9,920 nt of DNA, taken from the NCBI GenBank assembly GCA_003222555.1, contig QHWL01000049.1:1-9920 (forward strand), written 5' to 3'. The notes beneath the pieces were generated by a model. That model saw nothing but the letters and a program-made list of their open reading frames with translations. It was not told the DNA's origin and made no database searches. Both the position numbers and the translations under genes were made by a program. The DNA comes from Acidobacteriota bacterium. Lineage in GTDB: Bacteria; Acidobacteriota; Vicinamibacteria; Vicinamibacterales; CAVVIG01. Numbering within the stretch: the stretch's first letter is position 1; every line of letters begins with the position of its first letter. Of the stretch, positions 1 through 6,410 are shown in pieces.

Positions 1-2
1 GG

Positions 3-302
3 TCAGTGACGGCGCGGGAGATTCTGGAGGCGATCGGAGTGGCGGTCGGACGGCCTGCGCGGCTGATTCGGGTGCCGAATGCGCTCGCGCTGGTGGCGGC
101 TGCCGCGGGCGACCTCGCCAGCCGGATGACAGGCCGGCCGCTGCCGCTCAATTGGTGGCGCTACTGCGAGTTGTCGGCGGAGGGGTTCGTGTGCCGCTTG
201 GACCGGCTGCGCGACCGCCTCGGCGTCGTCGCGGCGATCGATCTGGAAGCCGGCATGCGCGAGACGGCTGAGTGGTACCGGCACGAGGGGTGGCTGAAGT
301 AG
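3..302 (+). CDS. NAD-dependent epimerase/reductase (extended SDR), 3' end only
   Basis: The frame is open from the window edge to the TAG at 300-302, so this is the C-terminal ~99 residues of a longer protein; the GTG at 6 is an internal Val codon rather than a start. The end of the protein (AEWYRHEGWLK) is the usual C-terminus of extended short-chain dehydrogenases, where the last helix carries a WYR..GWL pattern. The stretch TAREILEAIGVAVGRP matches the substrate-domain segment of these enzymes that follows the 'sxxEi' position. The Rossmann GxxGxxG and YxxxK motifs lie upstream of the window and cannot be checked. It converges with the serine palmitoyltransferase operon. In Caulobacter an epimerase-type SDR (CerR) sits beside spt and reduces the ketone of the sphingolipid intermediate, so the same job is inferred here. 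A sugar epimerase is the main alternative. Confidence 0.72.
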   Translation, partial: SVTAREILEAIGVAVGRPARLIRVPNALALVAAAAGDLASRMTGRPLPLNWWRYCELSAEGFVCRLDRLRDRLGVVAAIDLEAGMRETAEWYRHEGWLK

Positions 303-318
303 CGTAGGTCTTACTACG
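303..318. terminator. Small hairpin between convergent genes
   Basis: CGTAG (303-307) and CTACG (314-318) form a perfect 5-bp stem with a 6-nt loop in the 11-bp gap between the two convergent stop codons; the right arm overlaps the serine palmitoyltransferase stop. The stem is short and there is no T-run on either side, so a bidirectional terminator role is only a guess. Confidence 0.2.
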
Positions 319-1516
319 ACAGCGCGACGGGCGTGACGCCGAGCTCCGCGCCGACCCGGCCGAAGATGTTGAGCGCGCGCGTAAGGTGTTCGGGCGTATG
401 CGCGGCCGAGCAGCTCGCACGAAGGACACATTCGTCCTGCGGACACCCGGGCGGCACGATCAGGTTCACGTAAAGGCCCTCGGTGAGCAACCCCTGCCAC
501 AGCGCGATCGTCCGCTCTTCGTCGCCGGTGAGAATCGGCACGATGGGCGATTCGGTCGACCCGATCTCGTAGCCGCGTTCCTGCAACCCCTGGCGCAGCC
601 GCCGGATGTTGGCCCAGAGCTGATCGCGCAAGCCGGGTTCCCGCCGAACGACGCGCACCGCGGCTCGCACGCTGGCAATGTTGGAGGGCGATCCCGACGC
701 GGTGAACACGTACGCCCGCGCGAGGAAGTGCAGCGCACCGAGCTCGGGGTGATCGGACACGCACACACCGCCGATGCCGGCCAGCGACTTCGAGAACGTT
801 CCGATGACGAAGTCCACGTGCTCGAGAACCCCTTGCGCTTCCGCGCAGCCCAACCCGTTCGGGCCGTACGTCCCGAGCGAATGGGCTTCGTCCACGAGCA
901 CATACGCCCCATTCGCGCGGCAGACGTCGACAATCGCTTTGAGGGGCGCCACATCGCCGCGGATCGAATACAGCCCTTCGACGACAACGAGACGATTGCG
1001 CGGGCCGCGTGGCAGCCGCTCCAGCTTCTTTCGCAGGCTTTCGGGCGAATTGTGCCGAAAGCCGACAACCTGCGACGCCGTCTGCCGCGTCGCATCGTAG
1101 ATGCTGGCGTGGCTGTCGCTGTCAATCAGGATGACGTCATCGGGCCCGCACAGTGCGCCAATGAGCGACAGATTGGCCTGGTAGCCGGTGCTGAAAATGA
1201 TGGCGTGACGCTTCCCGAACCAGTCGGCGAGGTCCCGTTCGAGCTGCTCGTGCAGGCCCAACGTCCCATTGGCCGTTCGCGAACCGGTCGTCCCCGTGCC
1301 GTACTCCGCAACCGCATCGCGTGCCGCGGCGACGACGTCGGGATGCAGCGTCAGGCCGAGATAGTTGTTCGACCCGAACATCAACGTGGGGCGGCCGTTG
1401 ACGACCACCTCGCACGGACCGAGCACCCGCTCGATGACCGTCGCGCCGGGCGCCGGTCCGGGCTCGAACTTCGCGCGCCGCGCCTTGATCGACCGCAGCT
1501 TCTCCAGCAGGTCCAT
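314..1516 (-). CDS. spt: Serine palmitoyltransferase (alpha-oxoamine synthase, PLP enzyme)
   Basis: This 400-residue cytoplasmic enzyme condenses L-serine with a fatty acyl thioester to 3-keto-sphingoid base, the first committed step of sphingolipid synthesis. Fold-type I alpha-oxoamine synthase features are all visible: NNYLG at 50-54, TGTTGSR at 74-80, the PLP-stacking His136 in DSDSHASIYD, DEAH with Asp209 and His212, and the Schiff-base Lys243 in GTFSKSLAG. It resembles Sphingomonas SPT more than BioF or Kbl: DSDSHASIYD, FRHNSPESL, GPNGLG..EAQG, GLYVNLIVPP and SAAHTPEHL all have close counterparts there. The ATG at 1516 was chosen because GGAGAA lies 5 nt upstream; a GTG at 1531 overlapping the ligase stop has no such site. 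It is the last gene of the ACP-ligase-SPT operon, 11 nt after the ligase stop. BioF or 2-amino-3-ketobutyrate CoA ligase is an unlikely alternative. Confidence 0.95.
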   Translation of the reverse strand: MDLLEKLRSIKARRAKFEPGPAPGATVIERVLGPCEVVVNGRPTLMFGSNNYLGLTLHPDVVAAARDAVAEYGTGTTGSRTANGTLGLHEQLERDLADWFGKRHAIIFSTGYQANLSLIGALCGPDDVILIDSDSHASIYDATRQTASQVVGFRHNSPESLRKKLERLPRGPRNRLVVVEGLYSIRGDVAPLKAIVDVCRANGAYVLVDEAHSLGTYGPNGLGCAEAQGVLEHVDFVIGTFSKSLAGIGGVCVSDHPELGALHFLARAYVFTASGSPSNIASVRAAVRVVRREPGLRDQLWANIRRLRQGLQERGYEIGSTESPIVPILTGDEERTIALWQGLLTEGLYVNLIVPPGCPQDECVLRASCSAAHTPEHLTRALNIFGRVGAELGVTPVALS

Positions 1517-1519
1517 CTG

Positions 1520-1525
1520 TTCTCC
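1520..1525 (-). promoter_or_regulatory. Shine-Dalgarno site for serine palmitoyltransferase
   Basis: Read on the minus strand the sequence before the ATG is GGAGAACAG-ATG. This places a good GGAG core 5 nt before the codon and decides the start at 1516 over the upstream GTG at 1531. Confidence 0.7.
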
Positions 1526-1527
1526 GC

Positions 1528-3222
1528 TCACGCGGGCAGCTCCGCTTGATCGACCGGCTCCGCCGTCAGCAGATCGCCGCACTCGTAGCGGGTCTTGATT
1601 GCCGCGCGCTGCAGCTTGCCGCTCGTCGTCCGTCCCACGGTGCCGCTCGGCACCAGCACGACCTCGTCGACGTACAGGCCGTGGAGATCCACGATACGCC
1701 GGCGAATCGCGTCACGGAGCACGCCAGGCGCCACGCTCCCGCCCCGCTCGACCACGATCACCACGCGATCGGGTCCGCCGCTCTGGGCCGTCCCGAACGC
1801 GACGGCGCGCCCGCGCCTCACGCCGGGCAAATCGTCGACGCCCCACTCCAAATCCTGGGGGTGGTACTTGCGTCCGTTCACGATGATGACGTCCTTGGCC
1901 CGGCCGCAGACAAACAGCTCGCCGCCCGAGAGATATCCGAGATCGCCGGTGTGAAGCCACCCCTGACGGACCGTGCGCCGGGTGAGATCATCGTCCCTAT
2001 AGTAGCCCAGCATCACCGAGGGACCGGTTAACGTAATCTCGCCGACGTGGCGTTCGCTCAGCTCGCGTCCGCGCTCGTCGACGATCCGGATCTGGTGACC
2101 GGGCAGCGGCAGACCGCAGCTCACCAGCGTCGCCGCCGGTTGGTCGTCGCCCTCCAGCGGAATCACGACGCGCCGTTCGTTCAAATCGTCGGCGTGAACC
2201 TGTTCCACCCGCGGCCGGCGGTCGCGCGGCGAGAAGGTCGCCGCGAGCACGTGTTCGGCAAGCCCGTAGCTGGGCAGCAGACTCGTCTCGCGGAAGCCGA
2301 CTGGCCGGAACTTCTCGGCGAACGCCGCGAGGGTCGGCGCGTGGATTGGCTCGGCCCCACAGCCGGCCACACGCCAGCACGAGAGATCCACGCCCTCGAC
2401 ATCGCAATCCTTGATGCGCCGCACGCAGAGGTCGTACGCGAAATTAGGCGCGAAGCTGATCGTTGCCCGATACCGCGAGATTGCGCGCAGCCATTCCGCC
2501 GGACGCTTCACGAATGCCTGCGGCGTCAGCAGGAAGACCGGCCGCGCGCAATAGATCGGACCGAGCGCCATCCCGACCAGTCCCATGTCGTGGTGGAGCG
2601 GCAGCCAGCTGACTGCCGCGTCCTCTGCCGACAACGCCAAACCACTGGCGCCGTTGATGGCGTCGATGTTCGCCGAAAGGTTGCGATGCGTCAGCGCGAC
2701 GCCTTTGGGCGCCGAGGTCGACCCCGACGTGAACTGTACGAAGGCGAGATCGTCGAGCGACGGCGCGTGGTCGGGTTCTCGAGGAGGCGCGTCCAGCTGT
2801 TCGCGCGAAAGGACGAAGCGAAGGTCGGGGCACACCGGACGCATCTTTTCGAACCCGGCCACGAGCCCGTTGCTCGTCACGACCGCGCGCGCGCCGGCGG
2901 TTCGAAGAATGCGAGCCGTGAGCTCGAGATACCGCGGCAGATCGCTCGTCGTGGCCGGCGGGTAGAGCGACGCCGGCACAACGCCGGAGATCGACGCGCC
3001 CAGCAGCGTCGTCAGGAACTGTTCCGCGCCGTTGACGACGATGGCCACGAGATCGCCGCGCCGGAGCCCCGCTTCGCGAAGCGCGCACGCGACACCGAGC
3101 GACGCTTGGCGGATCTCGGCATAGGATCGCCGGACCTCGAGGCCCCCGGCGACAAACCCGTAGCCCGCCTCGGTATATGCGGCCTCGGCAAGCGCTTCGG
3201 GCAGCGTCCGCGGAGTCGCCAT
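1528..3222 (-). CDS. Fatty acyl-AMP ligase / acyl-ACP synthetase (ANL superfamily)
   Basis: This 564-residue adenylate-forming enzyme activates a fatty acid with ATP and is predicted to pass the acyl group to the phosphopantetheine arm of the ACP encoded just upstream. Core motifs are complete: the P-loop TSGSTSAPKG at 165-174, WLPLHHDMGLVG at 207-218, SYGLAE at 318-323, TGD at 426-428, the hinge region GRAKDVIIVNGRKYHPQDLE at 440-459, and the A10 lysine Lys536 in TTSGKLQR. The LHHDMGL, PSYGLAE and (K/N)GRKYHPQDLE wording is that of fatty acyl-AMP ligases rather than ordinary acyl-CoA synthetases. Its ATG overlaps the ACP stop by one base (TGATG), implying translational coupling and matched amounts of ligase and carrier. 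A homologous acyl-ACP synthetase lies in the Caulobacter sphingolipid cluster. The exact acceptor (ACP or CoA) is inferred from context. Confidence 0.93.
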   Translation of the reverse strand: MATPRTLPEALAEAAYTEAGYGFVAGGLEVRRSYAEIRQASLGVACALREAGLRRGDLVAIVVNGAEQFLTTLLGASISGVVPASLYPPATTSDLPRYLELTARILRTAGARAVVTSNGLVAGFEKMRPVCPDLRFVLSREQLDAPPREPDHAPSLDDLAFVQFTSGSTSAPKGVALTHRNLSANIDAINGASGLALSAEDAAVSWLPLHHDMGLVGMALGPIYCARPVFLLTPQAFVKRPAEWLRAISRYRATISFAPNFAYDLCVRRIKDCDVEGVDLSCWRVAGCGAEPIHAPTLAAFAEKFRPVGFRETSLLPSYGLAEHVLAATFSPRDRRPRVEQVHADDLNERRVVIPLEGDDQPAATLVSCGLPLPGHQIRIVDERGRELSERHVGEITLTGPSVMLGYYRDDDLTRRTVRQGWLHTGDLGYLSGGELFVCGRAKDVIIVNGRKYHPQDLEWGVDDLPGVRRGRAVAFGTAQSGGPDRVVIVVERGGSVAPGVLRDAIRRRIVDLHGLYVDEVVLVPSGTVGRTTSGKLQRAAIKTRYECGDLLTAEPVDQAELPA

Positions 3223-3485
3223 CAGGCGCTCGACCGATCCTCGACGAGCGCCGCGACCTGCGCCACGACCTGCGCCACGGTGCGCGTCGCCGGCACGTCG
3301 TTGAGTGGGATGGAAATGTCGAAGCGATCCTCGAGCTCGGCGATGACCTCGAGCACCTGAAGCGAATCGAACCCGAGATCGGTGACCAGATCGCTCCGGA
3401 GCATCGGCTCGATCGGGCGGCGGCTGACATTCTTGAGCACGTCGATCACGCCTTCTTCAATCTGCGTCGAGGCGGGCTGAGGCAT
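3222..3485 (-). CDS. Acyl carrier protein of the sphingolipid operon
   Basis: This 87-residue acidic carrier protein has the phosphopantetheine attachment motif LGFDSLQ with Ser41, followed by the helix EVIAELEDRFDISIPL typical of type II ACPs. It is first in the minus-strand operon, before the acyl-AMP ligase (one-base stop/start overlap) and serine palmitoyltransferase, so it most likely carries the acyl chain from ligase to SPT, as the spt-linked ACP does in Caulobacter. The ATG at 3485 gives the normal ACP length. The frame stays open to 3623, and an ATG at 3506 is also possible, but the extra N-terminal residues look non-native; none of the starts has a strong Shine-Dalgarno site, so the start is the weak point. 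It is clearly different in sequence from the second ACP encoded divergently. Confidence 0.92.
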   Translation of the reverse strand: MPQPASTQIEEGVIDVLKNVSRRPIEPMLRSDLVTDLGFDSLQVLEVIAELEDRFDISIPLNDVPATRTVAQVVAQVAALVEDRSSA

Positions 3486-3733
3486 GGGCGGCGGTAAGAA
3501 TAGCATCAAGTTTATTAGGAAACGATAAGTCCGGCACGATAAACCGGTATGATCGGCACGCCGTCGGTAAGGCAAGGCGCTACCACCGAGGTCACGGAGG
3601 CGAACCGCGATAACGGAGGTCACGGTTCCAAAAAAGGCCGGTTTATCTGTCTCCTCCGTTTGTCTCCGTGCACTCCGTGGTAGCGCTTTGATGGGGGATG
3701 CACGTTTTCCGAGAGGCGATGGGAAGGCCCCAA
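3486..3733. promoter_or_regulatory. Divergent intergenic region between the two ACP operons
   Basis: These ~250 bp must hold the promoters of both operons. The half nearest the minus-strand operon (about 3500-3545) is the AT-richest patch of the window and carries ACGATAA twice (3522-3528, 3536-3542; 14-nt period), which could be an operator or promoter elements. GATAAACCGG (3538-3547) recurs inverted at 3638-3647. The rest is a CGGAG-type repeat described separately. No -35/-10 pair is convincing enough to place. Confidence 0.45.
3577..3686. repeat. Imperfect inverted repeat with CGGAGGTCACGG units
   Basis: Arm 3577-3599 (GCGCTACCACCGAGG...) is an imperfect reverse complement of 3664-3686 (20 of 23 positions). 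Inside it GAGGTCACGG occurs twice in direct orientation (3588-3597, 3616-3625). The composition (CGGAG/CTCCG words alternating with CAC/GTG) looks like an intergenic dispersed repeat rather than a protein-binding site. A looser relative may lie at 6233-6395. Confidence 0.6.
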
Positions 3734-3988
3734 ATGGCCAACGACATCGAGGGCAAGGTCATCGACCTCATCGCGCGCAAAAAGAAGCTGGACCCGGCGA
3801 CCGTCACGCTCGACTCGACGTTCGAGCGGCTTGGCATCGACTCGCTCGACGCCGCCGACCTTCTCTTCACTTTCGAAGACGACTTCGGGATCGTCGTGCC
3901 GGACGAGGTCGCAGCGTCGATGAAGAGCGTGGGGCAGGTCGTTGACGGCCTCCGCCGATTGCTCGCAACGCGCGCTGAGGCCGACTGA
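3734..3988 (+). CDS. Second acyl carrier protein, paired with ketosynthase
   Basis: This 84-residue type II ACP has the 4'-phosphopantetheine Ser37 in LGIDSLDAADLLFTFEDDFGIVVPDE, a canonical helix II sequence with its acidic face. It lies one base upstream of the FabF-type ketosynthase GTG start, so the two are surely co-translated and probably partners: the ACP would carry the growing chain or malonyl unit for that ketosynthase. The ATG at 3734 gives standard ACP length (MANDIEGKVIDLI). In-frame ATGs at 3719 and 3698 would add 5 or 12 non-ACP-like residues; 3719 does have a GAGAGG a few bases upstream, so the exact start is open. It is not a close copy of the ACP at 3222-3485, which suggests separate roles. 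It could instead be the housekeeping AcpP, but acpP normally sits with fabD and fabG. Confidence 0.92.
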   Translation: MANDIEGKVIDLIARKKKLDPATVTLDSTFERLGIDSLDAADLLFTFEDDFGIVVPDEVAASMKSVGQVVDGLRRLLATRAEAD

Positions 3989-3989
3989 G

Positions 3990-5219
3990 GTGCGCCGCGT
4001 CGCCGTCACCGGCCTTGGCGCCGTGTCGGCTCTCGGCGTCGGCGTGCAGGCATTCTGGGACGGGCTCGTCGCCGGCCGCAGCGGCGTCAGGCGGATTGCG
4101 CAATTCGATCCGTCGGCGTACCTCGTCCAGGCCGCGGCCGAAGTGCCGGAATTCGAGCCAGGCGAGCACTTCGACGCCGCGCAGTCCGACCTGCTCGACC
4201 GTTTCGCGCAGTTCGCGCTCGTGGCGGCTGGCGAAGCCTGCCGGGCCGCCGGGCTCGAGCTGACCGACGCCGACCGCAGCCGGGCGGGCGTCGCCATCGG
4301 CAGCGGCATGGGCGGCGTGGTCACGCAGGACGACCGCTACCACAAGCTGTACGCCGAAGGCACCACGCGCCTGCATCCGTTCAGCATTCCGCGAATCATG
4401 AACAATGCAGCGGCCGCCCAGGTGAGCATGCGCTGGGGCCTCGGCGGACCGACGCTGTCGCTGGCGACGGCGTGTGCGGCTGCAGCGCATGCCATCGGCG
4501 AAGCGGCGGAGATAATCCGAGCGGACCGCGCCGACGTCATGATCGCCGGTGGCGCCGAGGCGCCCATCGCCCCCGGCGTTTTGCGGTGCTGGGAGGCGAT
4601 GCGGGTGCTCGCCCCCGCCTCCGGCGGCGACCCCTCGCGCGTGTGCCGCCCGTTCAGCCGCGATCGACTCGGCATGGTCCTCGGCGAAGGCGCGGGCATC
4701 GTCGTCCTGGAGTCGTGGGACCGAGCGACGGCGCGCGGAGCGCCGATTCTGGCGGAGCTCGCCGGGTACGCGGCGACCTCCGACGCGGCACACATCACGC
4801 AGCCCGGCGTCGAGGCACCCGCGCGCGCGCTTGCGATCGCCCTCGACCAGGCGCGCCTCGCACCGCCGGACGTCGATTACGTCAACGCCCACGGAACCGC
4901 GACCCGCCTCAACGACTCGACCGAGACCGCGATCATCAAACGCGCCTTCGGCCCGGCCGCTCGGCGGCTCGCGATCAGCTCCACCAAAGCCGCGCACGGG
5001 CACGCGATGGGCGCCTCCGCAGCGCTCGAGCTCATCGCGACCGTGCTCGCGATCCGCAACGGCGTCGTCCCACCAACGCTCAACTACACCCAACTCGATC
5101 CTGAATGCGATCTGGACTACGTGCCCAACAACGCGCGGGAGATGCCGGTCCGCGCGGCGGTTTCCAACTCCTTTGCGTTCGGCGGCCTGAACGCGGTGCT
5201 GGTCGTCCGCGCCGCGTAA
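3990..5219 (+). CDS. FabF-type beta-ketoacyl-ACP synthase (KAS II family)
   Basis: This 409-residue enzyme catalyses decarboxylative condensation of malonyl-ACP with acyl-ACP. All catalytic residues are present: nucleophile Cys162 in SLATACAAAA, His301 in NAHGTAT, Lys333 and His338 in STKAAHGHAMGASAALE, plus the C-terminal glycine-rich SNSFAFGGLNAVLVV. Full length matches FabF (about 410). The GTG at 3990 starts MRRVAVTGLGAVSALG, which aligns with the family N-terminus; it follows the ACP stop by one base and has GAGG 9 nt upstream. An alternative TTG at 3942 would overlap the ACP gene by 47 nt and add 16 unrelated residues. The presence of the full Cys-His-His set excludes a chain-length-factor (inactive KS) role. 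In this context it may elongate acyl chains for the sphingoid base, but housekeeping or polyunsaturated/aryl-polyene-type functions cannot be excluded from sequence alone. Confidence 0.94.
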   Translation: MRRVAVTGLGAVSALGVGVQAFWDGLVAGRSGVRRIAQFDPSAYLVQAAAEVPEFEPGEHFDAAQSDLLDRFAQFALVAAGEACRAAGLELTDADRSRAGVAIGSGMGGVVTQDDRYHKLYAEGTTRLHPFSIPRIMNNAAAAQVSMRWGLGGPTLSLATACAAAAHAIGEAAEIIRADRADVMIAGGAEAPIAPGVLRCWEAMRVLAPASGGDPSRVCRPFSRDRLGMVLGEGAGIVVLESWDRATARGAPILAELAGYAATSDAAHITQPGVEAPARALAIALDQARLAPPDVDYVNAHGTATRLNDSTETAIIKRAFGPAARRLAISSTKAAHGHAMGASAALELIATVLAIRNGVVPPTLNYTQLDPECDLDYVPNNAREMPVRAAVSNSFAFGGLNAVLVVRAA

Positions 5220-5235
5220 GGATTCGTCCTGAGCC

Positions 5236-5249
5236 CGCCCATTTGGGCG
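5236..5249 (+). terminator. Hairpin after the ketosynthase gene
   Basis: CGCCC-ATTT-GGGCG forms a perfect 5-bp GC stem 16 nt after the ketosynthase stop. There is no downstream T-run, so termination is possible but unproven. The remaining sequence to 5300 holds only the next gene's ribosome-binding site. Confidence 0.25.
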
Positions 5250-5284
5250 ATGGCGGCGTCCGGCGGATTTGTCACAATCGCGCT

Positions 5285-5290
5285 GGAGGG
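5285..5290 (+). promoter_or_regulatory. Shine-Dalgarno site for the HtrA-like gene
   Basis: GGAGGG lies 10 nt before the ATG at 5301 and selects it over the in-frame ATG at 5250, which would add 17 residues not seen in the family. Confidence 0.65.
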
Positions 5291-5300
5291 TTTAGCAACC

Positions 5301-6203
5301 ATGACCTCGGATGTCGACCTCGCCACGATGTCGGAACAACTTGCCAACGCTGTCGCCTCTATCTCGCCGTCGGTCGTGCAGGTACTCGGACGGCGCCGCC
5401 CCGCCAGCGGCGTCGTGTACGCGGACGACGTCGTGTTGACAACGGCGCGGGCGCTCGGACGCGAAGACCGTCTCGGTGTGCGGACCGACGATGGGCGCGC
5501 GCTCGACGCCGAGCTGGCCGGGTGGGATCCCGCGACCGGACTGGCCATCTTGCGGACGAAAGAGTTGAACTCGCCGCCCGGCGCTGTCGCGGCGACGCCT
5601 GCACGCGTTGGTCATTTTGCCCTCGCGGTCGCCCGTTCGTGGAGCAACGCGGTGACGGCAAGCGCCGGGATCGTGTCCGTCATCGGCGGACCGCTGCCGA
5701 CGGGGCCCGGCCGCGCGATCGATCAGGTTATTCGGACGACGGCCCCGATGCACGACGGCTTTGCGGGGGGTGCCTTCATCGACACCGGCGGCCGCATCGT
5801 CGGCATCGCTACCGCCGCATCCATTCGCGGCCTGGGCGTGGTCATTCCGGCGTCGATTGCGTGGAAGACCGCGGCGACGGTGCTGGAACACGGCCGGTTG
5901 AAGCGTGGCTACCTGGGCCTGGCCGGACAGCCCGTGCGCCTCACAGATCGCCAGCGCGTCGCTGGTCGACCCGAGCACGCATTGCTTGTCGTCGGCGTCA
6001 CGTCCGGCAGCCCGGCCGACCGAGCGGGCGTCCTGGTCGGGGACGCGGTTCTGGAATTCGACGGACACCCGGTAGAATCGCCGGAGGGTTTGCTGGAGCT
6101 GCTCTTCGGCGATCGTGCCGGTCAGGCGGTGCCACTGCGGGTACTGCGCGGCGGTGAGATGCTCGACCTCTCGGTGACCGTGGGCGAGCGTCTCGCGCAC
6201 TGA
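5301..6203 (+). CDS. HtrA/DegP-like pseudoprotease with C-terminal PDZ domain
   Basis: This 300-residue protein has the chymotrypsin-fold layout of S1C proteases at about 20-195 (ISPSVVQVLG, ASGVVYADDVVLTTARAL, GWDPATGLAILR, ASAGIVSVIGG, DGFAGGAFIDTGGRIVGIAT, GVVIPAS) followed by a PDZ domain at about 203-297 (GYLGL, GSPADRAGVLVGDAVLEFDGHPV). Compared with DegP, the catalytic triad is lost at every position: His is Arg50 (TTARAL for TNNHVV), Asp is Gly80 (ATGLAIL for SDIALI) and the nucleophile Ser is Ala156 (GFAGG for GNSGG). The fold signature and PDZ are otherwise intact and the reading frame is uninterrupted, so this looks like a maintained pseudoenzyme acting as a peptide-binding or scaffold protein. 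There is no signal peptide or membrane anchor from this start, so cytoplasmic location is predicted. It lies 81 bp after the ketosynthase and may or may not be co-transcribed with it. Confidence 0.88.
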   Translation: MTSDVDLATMSEQLANAVASISPSVVQVLGRRRPASGVVYADDVVLTTARALGREDRLGVRTDDGRALDAELAGWDPATGLAILRTKELNSPPGAVAATPARVGHFALAVARSWSNAVTASAGIVSVIGGPLPTGPGRAIDQVIRTTAPMHDGFAGGAFIDTGGRIVGIATAASIRGLGVVIPASIAWKTAATVLEHGRLKRGYLGLAGQPVRLTDRQRVAGRPEHALLVVGVTSGSPADRAGVLVGDAVLEFDGHPVESPEGLLELLFGDRAGQAVPLRVLRGGEMLDLSVTVGERLAH

Positions 6204-6232
6204 AACAGTGCGGATCGTGAAACGACGTTCGA

Positions 6233-6395
6233 ACGCAGAGTTCGGCGAGCTCGCGGAGAGTCGCTCTCAAGAGAGACGTGTGGCACAGGCCTTCAGAGCG
6301 TGTGAAGAAACGAAGGCGGAAGCCCCGCGCCACGTTTTCCAGCAGCCTGCTCGCCGGAGGATTTTCACTGCGGTCTCTGCGGCCTCCGCGTTGAC
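6233..6395. repeat. Degenerate CGCAGAG/CTCTGCG inverted repeat, intergenic
   Basis: The 207-bp gap between the HtrA-like gene and the regulator holds AACGCAGAG...GCGGAGAG (6233-6260) and, inverted, CTCTGCGGCCTCCGCGTT (about 6375-6392). The arms are imperfect (roughly 13 of 18 positions by eye). The word style recalls the 3577-3686 repeat and suggests the same kind of dispersed intergenic element. I see no gene in the gap. Confidence 0.35.
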
Positions 6396-6410
6396 GTGAA
6401 TTCTTTGCGG

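Noticed and set aside
386..1549. 387-codon open frame on the plus strand across the SPT gene
   Set aside because: It is the antisense of a gene with complete PLP motifs; the product is rich in Arg/Gly/Pro without any domain. High GC leaves long antisense frames open.
2047..3360. 437-codon plus-strand frame over the ligase and ACP genes
   Set aside because: Antisense of two well-supported genes, spanning their junction; low-complexity basic translation.
3942..3989. TTG start for the ketosynthase, overlapping the ACP gene
   Set aside because: Adds 16 residues unlike the family; the GTG at 3990 has GAGG upstream and gives the canonical N-terminus.
3867..5093. 408-codon minus-strand frame over the ACP2 and ketosynthase genes
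   Set aside because: Antisense of a ketosynthase with intact catalytic residues; no recognisable motif.
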